A stretch of 64,000 nt of DNA, from contig NZ_CP136422.1 of NCBI RefSeq assembly GCF_034355335.1, positions 15,001 through 79,000 of the forward strand, read 5' to 3'. Origin of the DNA: Blautia coccoides. Lineage in GTDB: Bacteria; Bacillota; Clostridia; Lachnospirales; Lachnospiraceae. Below, in pieces: positions 1 through 9,865 of the stretch (its first letter is position 1; each line of letters opens with the position of its first letter). The notes beneath the pieces were generated by a model. The model searched no databases and was not told where the DNA came from. It saw nothing but the letters and a program-made list of their open reading frames with translations. The translations under genes and the position numbers were made by a program.

Positions 1-963
<963 letters not shown>

Positions 964-1046
964 GAGCACGAAAGTGCAAACGGCGGGTTTGAAAAAAGGT
1001 TTTTGTGTTTTGTATATGCGGTTTTGAAGGTATATACCTTCGTGAT

Positions 1047-1120
1047 GGCCCAGTGGCTCAGTTGGTTAGAGCGCCGCCCTGTCACGGCGGAGGTCGAGAG
1101 TTCGAGTCTCTTCTGGGTCG
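1047..1120 (+). tRNA. tRNA-Asp (GTC)
   Basis: Cloverleaf of 74 nt: acceptor GGCCCAG pairs with CTGGGTC, anticodon stem CCGCC/GGCGG encloses loop CTGTCAC with anticodon GTC at 1081-1083, and the T arm contains TTCGAGT. First member of a seven-tRNA string directly behind the 23S gene. The CCA end is not encoded. Confidence 0.96.
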
Positions 1121-1155
1121 TTATTTTCTTGAAAAAGAAAATAATAAAATATAAT

Positions 1156-1228
1156 GGGATCTTAGCTCAGCTGGGAGAGCATCTGCCTTACAAGCAGAGG
1201 GTCATAGGTTCGAGCCCTATAGGTCCCA
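1156..1228 (+). tRNA. tRNA-Val (TAC)
   Basis: 73-nt cloverleaf. Acceptor GGGATCT pairs with AGGTCCC using G-T wobbles, the anticodon stem TCTGC/GCAGA encloses loop CTTACAA with anticodon TAC at 1189-1191, and the T loop is TTCGAGC. Confidence 0.96.
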
Positions 1229-1233
1229 TTTTT

Positions 1234-1315
1234 GGACGATTTCCCGAGTGGCCAAAGGGGACAGACTGTAAATCTGCTGCAAATTGCTTCGGTGGTTCGA
1301 ATCCACCATCGTCCA
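1234..1315 (+). tRNA. tRNA-Tyr (GTA)
   Basis: 82-nt class II tRNA with a long variable arm. Acceptor GGACGAT pairs with ATCGTCC. The anticodon loop CTGTAAA gives GTA, and the D-arm TCCCGAGTGGCCAAAGGGGA is typical of bacterial tRNA-Tyr. Confidence 0.96.
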
Positions 1316-1349
1316 TTTAGCTGATAAGATTAGACTTAAAAGTAAATAT

Positions 1350-1422
1350 GCCGATGTGGCTCAATTGGCAGAGCAGCTGATTTGTAATCAGCAGGTTATC
1401 GGTTCGAGTCCGATCATCGGCT
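1350..1422 (+). tRNA. tRNA-Thr (TGT)
   Basis: 73-nt cloverleaf. Acceptor GCCGATG pairs with CATCGGC, and anticodon stem GCTGA/TCAGC encloses loop TTTGTAA with anticodon TGT. Confidence 0.96.
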
Positions 1423-1459
1423 TTTCAACAATAGTTTATTGTTGTTACAAAATTAATAA

Positions 1460-1533
1460 CGCGGGGTGGAGCAGTCTGGAAGCTCGTCGGGCTCATAACC
1501 CGAAGGTCACAGGTTCAAATCCTGTCCCCGCTA
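1460..1533 (+). tRNA. initiator tRNA-fMet (CAT)
   Basis: 74-nt tRNA with two initiator marks: the first acceptor pair is a mismatch (C1 against T72), and the anticodon stem ends in three G-C pairs (GGG/CCC) around loop CTCATAA. The body closely resembles known Firmicute tRNA-fMet. Confidence 0.94.
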
Positions 1534-1545
1534 CTCAAGTTTTAC

Positions 1546-1618
<73 letters not shown>

Positions 1619-1657
1619 TTTTTATTGCCTAAAGTTTGTAGTTTGTAAATAGAATAC

Positions 1658-1730
1658 GGAGCATTAGCTCAGTTGGTAGAGCACTTGACTTTTAATCAAG
1701 TTGTCCGGGGTTCGAATCCCCGATGCTTCA
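1658..1730 (+). tRNA. tRNA-Lys (TTT)
   Basis: 73-nt cloverleaf. Acceptor GGAGCAT pairs with ATGCTTC, and anticodon stem CTTGA/TCAAG encloses loop CTTTTAA with anticodon TTT. Last tRNA of the string; a terminator follows within 10 bases. Confidence 0.96.
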
Positions 1731-1737
1731 CTGTGAA

Positions 1738-1779
1738 ACAGTTCAAATTCAGTTATTACTGTATTTGAGCTGTTTTTTT
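1738..1779 (+). terminator. terminator of the rRNA-tRNA operon
   Basis: Stem ACAGTTCAAAT (1738-1748) pairs with ATTTGAGCTGT (1763-1773), with one G-T pair, followed by six T. It sits directly after tRNA-Lys. Confidence 0.88.
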
Positions 1780-1836
1780 GTTACGGAAGCTATTTGGACA
1801 TCATGCTCACTGCGCTCGGGAGAAAAAGTACAAAAA

Positions 1837-1881
1837 ATAAGAAGCCATAATCTTGAGGGGGGATAGATTATGGCCTCTTAT
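1837..1881. terminator. long hairpin, possibly a two-way terminator
   Basis: A 17-bp inverted repeat with a single mismatch (arms 1837-1853 and 1865-1881) and a G-rich loop (GAGGGGGG). A TTTT run follows on the plus strand and an AAAAAA run precedes it, giving T on the minus strand. It lies in the 374-base gap before the sigma factor gene, where I see no supportable gene. It could be a second terminator or a structured small-RNA end. Confidence 0.5.
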
Positions 1882-2154
1882 TTTCATGTCTACTTTTATA
1901 AAAATATAAAAAGAAGGAGAGCCGGTATAAGGGAATACCGGCATATGAAAAAGAAAAAGATTTTGAAAAAAAGTCTTATTGGCTTTGTTCAAATACTAAT
2001 ATACATTGTAAATGTGATGAATCTGTGATGAAATAGTAAAAGAAATGTGAAAAAGTTTTTTATTTTTTCTTCATATATGGATAGAAATCCTGTACACAGA
2101 TACGAAGTATATAGTGTAACGGCCGTTAAAGAAAAAAGAATCGGGTGAAAGCTT

Positions 2155-2721
2155 ATGAGAATAAATGAAGACAACTTTGTAGAGCAGTTAAAGTTCCGGA
2201 ACGAAAAGGCTCTAGAATATGTGATCGACAATTATGGACGCATTGTAAAATCAGTGATAAAAAAACATCTGTTTTCATTGGAGTATTATCAGGAGGAGTG
2301 TATCAATGACGTTTTCCTGGCTGTGTGGGAAAATATAAATTCTTACAGAGCCGAGAAAAGCAGTTTTACAAACTGGATTGCAGGTATCTCCAGATATAAA
2401 GCCATAGACTACAAGAGAAAGTATCTGAATAGGGAACAGGCGGAGAATCTGGATGATGTAGTAGCTGGAGAGGAGGACCGAGAGCAGTTGAAACTGATTG
2501 AGAAAGAACTGTCTGAAGAGATGGAAGAAATGCTCAGTTGTCTGAATCCTGAGGACAGAGAGTTATTTATGAAGCTTTATGTGGATGAGATGGAACTGGA
2601 GGAAGTGAGCCGGCAGACCGGAATGAAAAAAGATGTGATATATAACAGAGTTTCCAGGGGAAAACGGAAAATAAGGAAATTGTTTTCGGGGCAGAAAGGA
2701 GAGAACAGTTATGAGCAGTAA
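2155..2721 (+). CDS. ECF-type RNA polymerase sigma factor
   Basis: 188 residues, the usual length of an extracytoplasmic-function sigma factor. Region 2 lies about residues 25-90 (YYQEECINDVFLAVWENI and the FTNWIAGISRYKAIDYKRK helix) and region 4 about 125-180, ending in a helix-turn-helix (EVSRQTGMKKDVIYNRVSRG). It directs core RNA polymerase to a small set of promoters. Its stop overlaps the next gene by 11 bases, so the two are translationally coupled, the normal pairing of such a sigma factor with its membrane regulator. The Shine-Dalgarno site is weak (GGGTGA). Subfamily and regulon cannot be told from sequence alone. Confidence 0.9.
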   Translation: MRINEDNFVEQLKFRNEKALEYVIDNYGRIVKSVIKKHLFSLEYYQEECINDVFLAVWENINSYRAEKSSFTNWIAGISRYKAIDYKRKYLNREQAENLDDVVAGEEDREQLKLIEKELSEEMEEMLSCLNPEDRELFMKLYVDEMELEEVSRQTGMKKDVIYNRVSRGKRKIRKLFSGQKGENSYEQ

Positions 2722-3748
2722 TATATATGAATTATTAAATGATGTACAGACAGATATGGAGAATTACAAAGCGGAGGAACCTGATGATATAGAGAGAAAG
2801 CGCTGGAAGAAAAAAGCTACAAAAGATATTATAGGTAAGGGAAAAAAGAAAAGAAGATGGAAACCTGTTGCCGGTGTCTGTGCCGCTGCAGTGATCCTGG
2901 CTGTGGGAGTAGGAAGCGGTCCCCTGCATTACGTTGTTCAGGCTGCTGTAAAATCAATATCTTATGATATTGCTTCCATACTTGGCATTAAAAAGGATCT
3001 GGAGCCATATAAAACAGTGATTGGCAAGTCTGTGACATCAAACGGAATAACGATTACTTTGAACGAGGTAATTGTAAATGAAGATGAAATTATAGTATCC
3101 AGTACCAAAGAATATGATGAGAAGATCACAGATGAAAATAAACGTTTTATCGGGGTAAATGTATACATCAATGGTAAGTCTGTTTCAGACAGCGCGTCCG
3201 GCGGAGAAGAGCAGGTTGGGGATAATACAATAGTATCCGTCTCTGAATGCGATATTAAGGATGTGGACTTAAGTCAGACATTTGATTTTGAGATACAGTA
3301 TATGGACTATGATAACATGAGTGCTACATGGGAGTTTGAATTTTCAGCTTCAGGGGAGGAACTGGCACAGAGTACCAATACAGTCCAAATAAATAAAACA
3401 TTTACACTGGACGATGGAACAGAAGTATATCTTGACAAATTTACAGATAATCCTCTTGGACAGAAAATTTATTTTTCTACATCTACAGGCAATTGTGATT
3501 ATGATCTTGTTTTAAGAGGTACAGACGACTGCGGAAATGCTGTGGAGTTTACACTTTCCAGGTGGAGTAACGGCGTGGGTAGAATGAATATTTCCACCAT
3601 TGATAACGGAAACCTGAGTGATGATGCCACAGAACTTTATCTGACACCTTATGCAGTGAAATTCCCGGAGCAGAGCGGAAAGCTCAGTAATGATTTTAAA
3701 CAGGCAGGGGAGGCATTTACCATAGATATCAGACCGCAACAAAAATAA
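2711..3748 (+). CDS. DUF4179 membrane protein, probable anti-sigma factor
   Basis: 345 residues. A charged N-terminal cytoplasmic segment of about 50 residues is followed by one membrane helix (about 52-70, VAGVCAAAVILAVGVG) and a long extracellular beta-rich domain of the DUF4179 type. Proteins of this layout are usually encoded right behind ECF sigma genes and are thought to hold the sigma factor at the membrane until a surface signal arrives. A good ribosome site (AAAGGAGAG) precedes the ATG inside the sigma gene. No zinc anti-sigma HxxxCxxC motif is visible in the N-terminus, so the mode of sigma binding is inferred from position and family. Confidence 0.78.
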   Translation: MSSNIYELLNDVQTDMENYKAEEPDDIERKRWKKKATKDIIGKGKKKRRWKPVAGVCAAAVILAVGVGSGPLHYVVQAAVKSISYDIASILGIKKDLEPYKTVIGKSVTSNGITITLNEVIVNEDEIIVSSTKEYDEKITDENKRFIGVNVYINGKSVSDSASGGEEQVGDNTIVSVSECDIKDVDLSQTFDFEIQYMDYDNMSATWEFEFSASGEELAQSTNTVQINKTFTLDDGTEVYLDKFTDNPLGQKIYFSTSTGNCDYDLVLRGTDDCGNAVEFTLSRWSNGVGRMNISTIDNGNLSDDATELYLTPYAVKFPEQSGKLSNDFKQAGEAFTIDIRPQQK

Positions 3749-3767
3749 CAGGTATGGATAATAAGAA

Positions 3768-3798
3768 AAAGGGACAGGCGATATTTGCCTGTCCCTTT
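3768..3798 (-). terminator. terminator, mainly minus strand
   Basis: Perfect 12-bp stem AAAGGGACAGGC / GCCTGTCCCTTT. The T run (TTTTTCTT) is on the minus strand, just after the DUF6062 gene. The plus-strand sigma operon ends 20 bases before it and may also use it. Confidence 0.8.
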
Positions 3799-3802
3799 GG
3801 GA

Positions 3803-4576
3803 TTATCTGTCAGCTTTATATGGAGGGTCTGCAGGATAACCGCTGCCTGCCTTCTGCATTCCTCTTTGTATGGCATCCCTGGAGTTTTTCCAGTCTGCAT
3901 CTTTGTTTCGGTAGTCAAATTTGTCACAGAACCACTCCAGGTCATCTGTGACCCTCTGCATATTATCGATCATGAGTGGAAATAGGATTTCATAAAAAGA
4001 AGACTTCTCTTTGTCGGATAAAAGGGATTCTGCGGTCTCTACAAGATCACCAAAGTGAGAGAGACAGAAGCCTTTGCTGTTCTTAAACAAATCTGTAAAT
4101 TCAGGATTTTTTCTGTACAGCTCAAAAAAGGTATCGAGATAGCGTACATATGTATTTTTATAGTAATCGCAGATATAGCAGTTTTGGCTCTGCTCCTTTA
4201 CCCAGGAACCAATGTTCGTTTTCGGATTGTCTGAATCCAGTTTGGCTTTTTTAAAATGTCCCAGCATGGAGGCTTTTCCCGGGGAGAACATTTTAATTTG
4301 CTGTTTTAGTTCTTCATTTTTCTTCTTAAAATGTGTGGTTAAAATCAGTCCGCAGCCAAGACGGTTGCCGTAGTCAAACATTTTTTTATAATGCTCATGG
4401 CAAAAGCCAAGTTTATCTGTCTCTGCACGCACATCGTCCTCCATATAGGAGGCACCGGACCCAAGTACAAAATCCATGGCATGCTGTTCCAGATTTTTTT
4501 CAATAAAACAGAAGGGGCATTCATCGTCAGCACGGAATGCGTCCATCAGCGGTATGGTGTATATTTTTTCTTTCAT
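3803..4576 (-). CDS. DUF6062 family cysteine-rich protein
   Basis: 257 residues, no signal peptide and no membrane segment, so probably cytoplasmic. It contains several spaced Cys/His pairs: CPFC at residues 20-23, CHEH at 59-62, a CYICDYY motif near the middle, and CLSHF further on. These look like two similar metal- or cluster-binding halves. The pattern matches the Clostridia family DUF6062, whose function is not known to me. It is a single-gene unit, convergent with the sigma operon and divergent from the MATE gene. Metal binding is inference from the Cys spacing only. Confidence 0.72.
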   Translation of the reverse strand: MKEKIYTIPLMDAFRADDECPFCFIEKNLEQHAMDFVLGSGASYMEDDVRAETDKLGFCHEHYKKMFDYGNRLGCGLILTTHFKKKNEELKQQIKMFSPGKASMLGHFKKAKLDSDNPKTNIGSWVKEQSQNCYICDYYKNTYVRYLDTFFELYRKNPEFTDLFKNSKGFCLSHFGDLVETAESLLSDKEKSSFYEILFPLMIDNMQRVTDDLEWFCDKFDYRNKDADWKNSRDAIQRGMQKAGSGYPADPPYKADR

Positions 4577-4854
4577 TTTTCTTTCCCCCGGTTTCTTTGC
4601 TTGTCTTATATAAGAGTAACATAAAAAAAATAAGAAAGAAAGAGTGCAAAATGGATTTCTATGCGATACAATAGTAACATTGAATCGCTCTTTTAAGATG
4701 TTAAATGTGGATATCTTAAAAAAGTGTGGATAACTTACTGAAGAAATGGAATTTCTGTTGAAAATTTGAGACTCTGTTTGGAAGAGGTTGCAGGTTTTTT
4801 CATTGTCTGTTAGTATAGAGTTTAGATTCTGAAATTGGGGGATTTAAAGGAAAA

Positions 4855-6216
4855 ATGAAGAGAAATGTAGATTTGCTGGAGGGTCCTATTGCGGGTTCTC
4901 TGGCAAAATTAGCCTTTCCTATTATGGGAACATCACTGATACAGATGGCTTACAATTTGGTAGATATGATCTGGATCGGTCGTATCAGCAGCAATGCGGT
5001 AGCTGCCATAGGCGCAGCGGGCATGTATATGTGGCTGGCAAACGGTATCACCACCATACCGAGAATGGGAGGACAGGTGACAGTGGGGCAGTCACTGGGG
5101 GCTATGGACAAGGATGCAGCCATTGACTATGCCAGAGGTTCTATTCGGATGGGGACACTTCTTGGCATTCTGTATGGAATTATCAGTGTGATTTTTTCAG
5201 GCCCGTTGATCGGATTTTTTAAGCTGAACAGTCCTGATGTCATACACGATGCCAAAATGTATCTTATCATTACATGCGGAGCTATTGTGTTTTCTTTTTT
5301 GAACCAGGTCTTTACAGGGATACTGGCAGCTATGGGAAATACCATGGCAACTTTCAGAGCCACCACCATTGGTCTTATCATAAATATTGTGCTGGATCCT
5401 CTTTTTATATTTGGATTTGGCCCTGTGCCCAGGATGGAGGTAACAGGAGCGGCGATTGCTACTGTGCTTGCCCAGATTATCGTGTTTTTACTGTATCTTG
5501 TTACGGTCTGGAATGAGCCGGTTATTTTTAAGCATATTCATTTGATGCAGAAAACGGAAAAGCAGCACGTGCGTGAGATTGTGCGTATTGGATTTCCATC
5601 GGCGATACAGGATGCCCTGTTTTCCGGAATCTCCATGGTAATTGCCCGTCTGATCGCCGGGTGGGGTGATGCTGCTGTGGCTGTACAGAAGGTTGGAAGC
5701 CAGATAGAATCTATTTCCTGGATGGCTGCAGGAGGCTTCTCAACTGCTGTAAATGCATTTGTGGCCCAGAATTATGGAGCGGGTAAAAAAGAAAGAATTA
5801 AAAAGGGATATAAGACAGCTATGGGGATCATGGCTCTTTGGGGAATATTCACCAGTTTTATTCTCATTGCTTTTCCTGAATTTTTCTTCCGTATTTTTAT
5901 TACAGAGAGCGATGTACTTCCCATGGGGGTTGACTATCTGAGAATTATAGGTATCTCAGAATTTTTCATGTGTATGGAGATCACGACGGCAGGTGCGTTC
6001 CAGGGATTTGGAAGAACCATACCTCCGTCTGTGACGGGAATTTTGTTCAATACACTGAGAATTCCGGTTGCCATGCTGTTGTCATCTACGGTTCTCGGAC
6101 TGAACGGTGTATGGTGGACTTTGAGTCTCTCCTGTGTGCTGAAGGGGCTTGTACTTCCAGTATGGTTTTTGATCGTATTTTTAAAATATTATAAAAGCGG
6201 AAGGCAGAAGTTTTAA
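4855..6216 (+). CDS. MATE family multidrug exporter
   Basis: 453 residues with about 12 predicted membrane helices in two homologous halves, the standard size for the family. The N-terminus LLEGPIAGSLAKLAFPIMGTSLIQMAYNLVDMIWIG is the family's first helix. MATE proteins export cationic drugs or metabolites in exchange for Na+ or H+. An AAAGGA ribosome site lies six bases before the ATG. A small membrane protein gene follows after 21 bases and may be co-transcribed. The substrate cannot be read from sequence. A second MATE gene at 36212 is a distinct paralog. Confidence 0.93.
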   Translation: MKRNVDLLEGPIAGSLAKLAFPIMGTSLIQMAYNLVDMIWIGRISSNAVAAIGAAGMYMWLANGITTIPRMGGQVTVGQSLGAMDKDAAIDYARGSIRMGTLLGILYGIISVIFSGPLIGFFKLNSPDVIHDAKMYLIITCGAIVFSFLNQVFTGILAAMGNTMATFRATTIGLIINIVLDPLFIFGFGPVPRMEVTGAAIATVLAQIIVFLLYLVTVWNEPVIFKHIHLMQKTEKQHVREIVRIGFPSAIQDALFSGISMVIARLIAGWGDAAVAVQKVGSQIESISWMAAGGFSTAVNAFVAQNYGAGKKERIKKGYKTAMGIMALWGIFTSFILIAFPEFFFRIFITESDVLPMGVDYLRIIGISEFFMCMEITTAGAFQGFGRTIPPSVTGILFNTLRIPVAMLLSSTVLGLNGVWWTLSLSCVLKGLVLPVWFLIVFLKYYKSGRQKF

Positions 6217-6237
6217 AAATAAAGAGGGAGGCAGTTT

Positions 6238-6549
6238 ATGGACAGACAGTCTTTGATGATGATCATCATTGCAGGTATGGTAATACTCATGGGGATCTTT
6301 ATGGCAGTGAAAGGAAAAACTTCTATGGTAAGGGAGCGGTTTTCCAGTGGTGTATCACCTGAGAACGAGAGAAAATTTATGATGACCGTCGGAGGCGGAG
6401 TGAGTATTATAGGGCTTGATATGCTGGCGCTTGGGATTTTCGCATGGAAATCTCCTCTGAAACAGTCCCAGATTTTGTTGGTATTGGCTGTAGGTGTTCT
6501 GTTGTTTCTGGCAGTTATTATGTATGGGCAGAAAAAGTTCCGTAAATGA
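6238..6549 (+). CDS. small membrane protein of unknown function
   Basis: 103 residues with three hydrophobic stretches: about 7-24 (MIIIAGMVILMGIFMAV), 50-68 and 78-95. The charged loop between helices 1 and 2 carries RERFSSGVSPENERKF. It starts 21 bases after the MATE gene with a GGGAGG ribosome site, suggesting the same transcript. The layout loosely resembles DUF3784-type small membrane proteins, but I do not recognise it firmly. Confidence 0.7.
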   Translation: MDRQSLMMIIIAGMVILMGIFMAVKGKTSMVRERFSSGVSPENERKFMMTVGGGVSIIGLDMLALGIFAWKSPLKQSQILLVLAVGVLLFLAVIMYGQKKFRK

Positions 6550-6727
6550 CAGCCCACAGCAGAGGAAGATCCTGACATATTATAGGGCTCTGAAATTAGC
6601 AGTTGGCGGATAAGAAGAATCGTGGTAAAATGAACCACATATAAAAGTTTTGGTATATCATGGATTTTGTACGTAACTGTGATGATACTGGACAGGTACG
6701 TATATTTTATGAAAAGGGGAAAGAACA

Positions 6728-8017
6728 ATGGATAAAGAATTTCGTATTGAGACCAAATGTGTGCAGTCCGGATGGAAGCCAAAAAAAGGCGAGCCGAGAA
6801 TCCTGCCTATTTACCAGAGTACCACATTCAAATATGATACAACAGAAGAGATGGGACGTCTTTTTGATCTGAAGGAGGATGGATATTTCTATACAAGATG
6901 CCAGAATCCTACCAATGATGTGGTGGCATCTAAGATCGCAGATTTGGAAGGCGGTGTGGCAGGTGTGCTGACCTCATCAGGGCAGGCAGCTACTTTCTAT
7001 GCTGTATTTAATATCTGTGAGGCGGGAGACCACGTGATCTGTGCGTCTGCCATTTATGGAGGTACATTGAACCTCCTTGGTGTGACAGCAAAGAAAATGG
7101 GAATCGAATGTACTTTTGTGGATGCGGATGCTCCCTCAGAGGAACTGGAAAAGGCATTTAAGCCAAACACCAAGGCTGTTTTTGCTGAGACTATTGCAAA
7201 TCCGGCTCTTGTTGTGCTTGATATAGAAAAATTTGCAGGATTGGCACATGCACATGGTGTGCCCCTGATCGTAGATAACACATTTGCAACACCCGTCAAT
7301 TGCCGTCCATTTGAGTGGGGTGCAGATATTGTGACGCATTCCACAACAAAATATATGGATGGACACGCAATGCAGGTAGGTGGAGCAATTGTGGACAGCG
7401 GGAATTTTGACTGGGATGCCTATGGAGAAAAGTTCCATGGACTTACAAGGCCTGATGAATCCTATCACGGAGTGATATATACAAAACAGTTCGGCAAAGC
7501 AGCATATATTATGAAAATAAATGCACAGCTTATGCGTGACCTGGGTTCCATTCCATCTCCTACAAACTGTTTTATGCTGAATGCCAGCCTGGAGTCTTTG
7601 GCACTGCGTGTAGAGCGTCATTGCTATAATGCCCAGAAGGTAGCAGAATTCCTCAATGAGCACCCGTTGGTGGGACATGTAAATTATGCAGGACTCCCAG
7701 GAGATAAATATCATGAACTGGCTAAGAAATATATGCCAAAGGGTACCTGCGGCGTTATTTCCTTTGAGTTGAAAGACGGCAGGGAAGCAGCAGTGAAATT
7801 TATGGACAGTCTGAAGCTGGCAGCTATTGTGACCCATGTGGCAGATGCAAGGACCAGCGTGCTTCATCCTGCAAGCCATACACACAGGCAGTTGAATGAC
7901 GAACAGCTTGTGGCAGCAGGTGTCTCTCCCGGGATGATTCGTCTGTCTGTTGGCATCGAGAATGTTGATGACATTATCGAGGATCTGGCACAGGCTCTGG
8001 AAGCCAGTACGAAGTAA
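6728..8017 (+). CDS. metY: O-acetylhomoserine sulfhydrylase (homocysteine synthase)
   Basis: 429 residues, the normal length for this Cys/Met-metabolism PLP enzyme. It joins O-acetylhomoserine with sulfide to give homocysteine and acetate. Visible family marks are FYTRCQNPTNDVV near the N-terminus, the SSGQAATFYA cofactor-phosphate loop, the VDNTFATP segment, and the PLP lysine in THSTTKYMDGH (near residue 210). The ribosome site GGGGAAAGAAC precedes the ATG. It is followed after only 3 bases by the tRNA methyltransferase gene. I see no SAM-type riboswitch or T-box in the 178-base leader. Specificity for O-acetyl rather than O-succinyl substrate is inferred from the long subfamily insertions. 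Confidence 0.92.
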   Translation: MDKEFRIETKCVQSGWKPKKGEPRILPIYQSTTFKYDTTEEMGRLFDLKEDGYFYTRCQNPTNDVVASKIADLEGGVAGVLTSSGQAATFYAVFNICEAGDHVICASAIYGGTLNLLGVTAKKMGIECTFVDADAPSEELEKAFKPNTKAVFAETIANPALVVLDIEKFAGLAHAHGVPLIVDNTFATPVNCRPFEWGADIVTHSTTKYMDGHAMQVGGAIVDSGNFDWDAYGEKFHGLTRPDESYHGVIYTKQFGKAAYIMKINAQLMRDLGSIPSPTNCFMLNASLESLALRVERHCYNAQKVAEFLNEHPLVGHVNYAGLPGDKYHELAKKYMPKGTCGVISFELKDGREAAVKFMDSLKLAAIVTHVADARTSVLHPASHTHRQLNDEQLVAAGVSPGMIRLSVGIENVDDIIEDLAQALEASTK

Positions 8018-8020
8018 GAG

Positions 8021-8584
8021 ATGAAATCTTATCAGATTACAGAGTGGTGTCAGGAGAGCTTTAAAATCTATGCGAAGTCCGGCGGTATATACATAGATGC
8101 CACTATGGGAAATGGCAATGATACACTTTTTCTGTGCCGTATGGCAGGCAGGACAGGGTATGTGAAGGCTTTTGATATTCAGCGTCAGGCACTTGAAGCC
8201 ACAGAGAAACTTCTCCAGGAAAACGGTGTGGGAGAGCGGGCTGAATTGTTTCTGGACAGTCATACAAATATGGGCCTGTATCAGCAGGAGGAGACTGTTG
8301 ACGGCATATTCTTTAATTTTGGTTATTTGCCCGGGGGTGATCATTCTCTGGCAACCAAGCCTGAAAACAGTATGAAAGCTGTTCTGACCGGTCTGGGACT
8401 TCTCAAAAAAGGCGGTGTCATGAGTCTGTGTATATACAGCGGAGGCCATACTGGTTTTGAGGAGAGGGACAAAATTCTGGAAATGCTGAAAAATCTGGAC
8501 AGCAGGAAATATGTTGTCATTTTGAGTTCATACTATAACAGACAAAATAATCCTCCTATACCGGTGCTTATAATAAAAAAATAG
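8021..8584 (+). CDS. mnmM: tRNA mnm5U34-type methyltransferase (YtqB/MnmM family)
   Basis: 187 residues. A Rossmann-type methyltransferase with SAM-binding motif DATMGNGNDT at 26-35, an acidic AFDIQ strand end, and the family signature FFNFGYLPGGDHSLATK. The C-terminus SSYYNRQNNPPIPVLIIKK also matches the putative rRNA-methylase family now known as MnmM in Bacillus, which makes the last methylation of mnm5U at the tRNA wobble base. It follows metY by 3 bases with a poor ribosome site, so it is probably translationally coupled. The functional name rests on family membership. Confidence 0.8.
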   Translation: MKSYQITEWCQESFKIYAKSGGIYIDATMGNGNDTLFLCRMAGRTGYVKAFDIQRQALEATEKLLQENGVGERAELFLDSHTNMGLYQQEETVDGIFFNFGYLPGGDHSLATKPENSMKAVLTGLGLLKKGGVMSLCIYSGGHTGFEERDKILEMLKNLDSRKYVVILSSYYNRQNNPPIPVLIIKK

Positions 8585-8591
8585 AATTTTT

Positions 8592-8637
8592 ATCAGGGAA
8601 TGCATATTGCGAAAGGTAATTGCATTCCCTGATTTTA
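8592..8637 (+). terminator. terminator after mnmM
   Basis: Perfect 13-bp stem ATCAGGGAATGCA (8592-8604) / TGCATTCCCTGAT (8621-8633) followed by TTTATG. It ends the metY-mnmM transcript. Confidence 0.8.
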
Positions 8638-8738
8638 TGTATTTGCTGTTCTGAAGCCGAAAGGATGAATAGTAACAAAGGGCATGGGACGAGAATGCCG
8701 ATTCATATAATAAAAGAAAGAAATTAGCCGGGTTTTGT

Positions 8739-9617
8739 ATGAAAGCAGGAAAAGGTCCGGGTATTTCCGGGATTATCATGTTGTTTTTACTGCCGTATCT
8801 TTTGACTGTTATTATATGCGGAAGAAAGGCATGCCCTGTATCCAGAGAATCAGATATGGAGGATTATATTCCCGCTGTGACGGCATCTCAGATATCCTGG
8901 GATGCTCCCAGTGAAGCCATAAAGGCGCAGACGGTCATTGCCAGAAATAATCTCTATCTGGAGTGGAAAAAGGGAACTGCGGCAAAGACCATTCAGAATG
9001 CCTCTCAGGCCCTGAAGAGAAGGAAAATGGATGATCTGTTCTTGGAACAGTTTCAAAAATTCCAGGACGCGGCAGCCGATACCAGAGACCAGGTACTTAT
9101 GAAAGACGGAAATATAGTAGAACTTCCTTATCATGAACTGAGTCAGGGAAAGACCAGGGAGGCTGGAGAGGTTCTTGGGGAAACATTTTCATACGTTCCT
9201 TCTGTGGAAACACCGGAAGATATTAACAGCCCTTCTTACATACAGGGATGTTATTTTTCTCTGGAGGAGCTAAAAAAACAGATTCGGAAGACATATCCCG
9301 GATTTACTATTGGGAGTATAGAAGAAATAGAGATAAAAAATACTGACAGTGCAGGTTATGTACTGGAAATCAATGTAGGAAATCAGGAATTCCAGGGGGA
9401 AAAACTGAAAGACATCCTGGATCTTCCATCTTCCTGTTTTACGGTTCAGACGTTGGAAAACGAAGTGAGATTTCTGTGTAAAGGGATAGGACACGGAGTG
9501 GGGCTGAGTCAGTATACAGCGGAAAAGATGGCTGCTAAGAAAAAAAAGTATGAGGAAATCCTGAATTATTTTTACCCTGACTTAAAACTGGAGGAGATAC
9601 AAAGGCAGAAAAAATAA
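8739..9617 (+). CDS. spoIID: stage II sporulation protein D (SpoIID/LytB family)
   Basis: 292 residues, a little shorter than Bacillus SpoIID. One N-terminal membrane anchor (about 10-27, IIMLFLLPYLLTVIICG) precedes an extracytoplasmic transglycosylase domain. The family motif SEAIKAQTVIAR supplies the likely catalytic Glu59, and CKGIGHGVGLSQYTAEKMA near the C-terminus is the signature of SpoIID proteins. It cleaves denuded glycan strands during engulfment of the forespore. A SpoIIQ-like gene follows 249 bases later, the usual Clostridia order. Its ribosome site is weak, so the GTG/ATG choice is less certain than for neighbours. Confidence 0.9.
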   Translation: MKAGKGPGISGIIMLFLLPYLLTVIICGRKACPVSRESDMEDYIPAVTASQISWDAPSEAIKAQTVIARNNLYLEWKKGTAAKTIQNASQALKRRKMDDLFLEQFQKFQDAAADTRDQVLMKDGNIVELPYHELSQGKTREAGEVLGETFSYVPSVETPEDINSPSYIQGCYFSLEELKKQIRKTYPGFTIGSIEEIEIKNTDSAGYVLEINVGNQEFQGEKLKDILDLPSSCFTVQTLENEVRFLCKGIGHGVGLSQYTAEKMAAKKKKYEEILNYFYPDLKLEEIQRQKK

Positions 9618-9700
9618 AAAGCAGAAAAGATGCCGCGCGGAGATATAAAAATATGTATAAGTTCACATATTCTGGCAATCCTATAAGAGAAAACAAATGG

Positions 9701-9740
9701 GTAACTGTTCAGTACCTTCACAGTTTACTGGATAGTTATA
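9701..9740. repeat. copy of the dispersed GTAAC/ATTCAG intergenic repeat
   Basis: GTAACTGTTCAGTACC, then TTCACAGTTTAC and TGGATAGTTA, aligns closely with the copy at 18019-18067. It lies in the gap between spoIID and the SpoIIQ-like gene and falls inside a 65-codon open frame that I therefore do not call as a gene. Confidence 0.6.
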
Positions 9741-9865
9741 CAAAAGGTTACTATATACAGCCACTGTCCGGAGAAAAGGTTTCCGATCCAATGACAGGGT
9801 TTTTAAGGCTGTATGCTGTAACAAAAAAAGGGGCGGATGCTCCACTATAGGTTGAGGTGAAGAAT

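Noticed and set aside
6550..6727. Possible SAM or T-box riboswitch before metY
   Set aside because: I looked for the conserved T-box AGGGTGGNACCGCG element and SAM-I core motifs and saw neither.
7136..8449. 437-codon minus-strand frame
   Set aside because: Antisense to metY and mnmM, both with clear families; Cys- and His-rich composition is typical of a shadow frame.
9653..9850. 65-codon open frame between spoIID and the SpoIIQ-like gene
   Set aside because: A fair ribosome site exists, but about 40 bases of the frame are a copy of the dispersed intergenic repeat and I recognise no family. It could still be a small gene.
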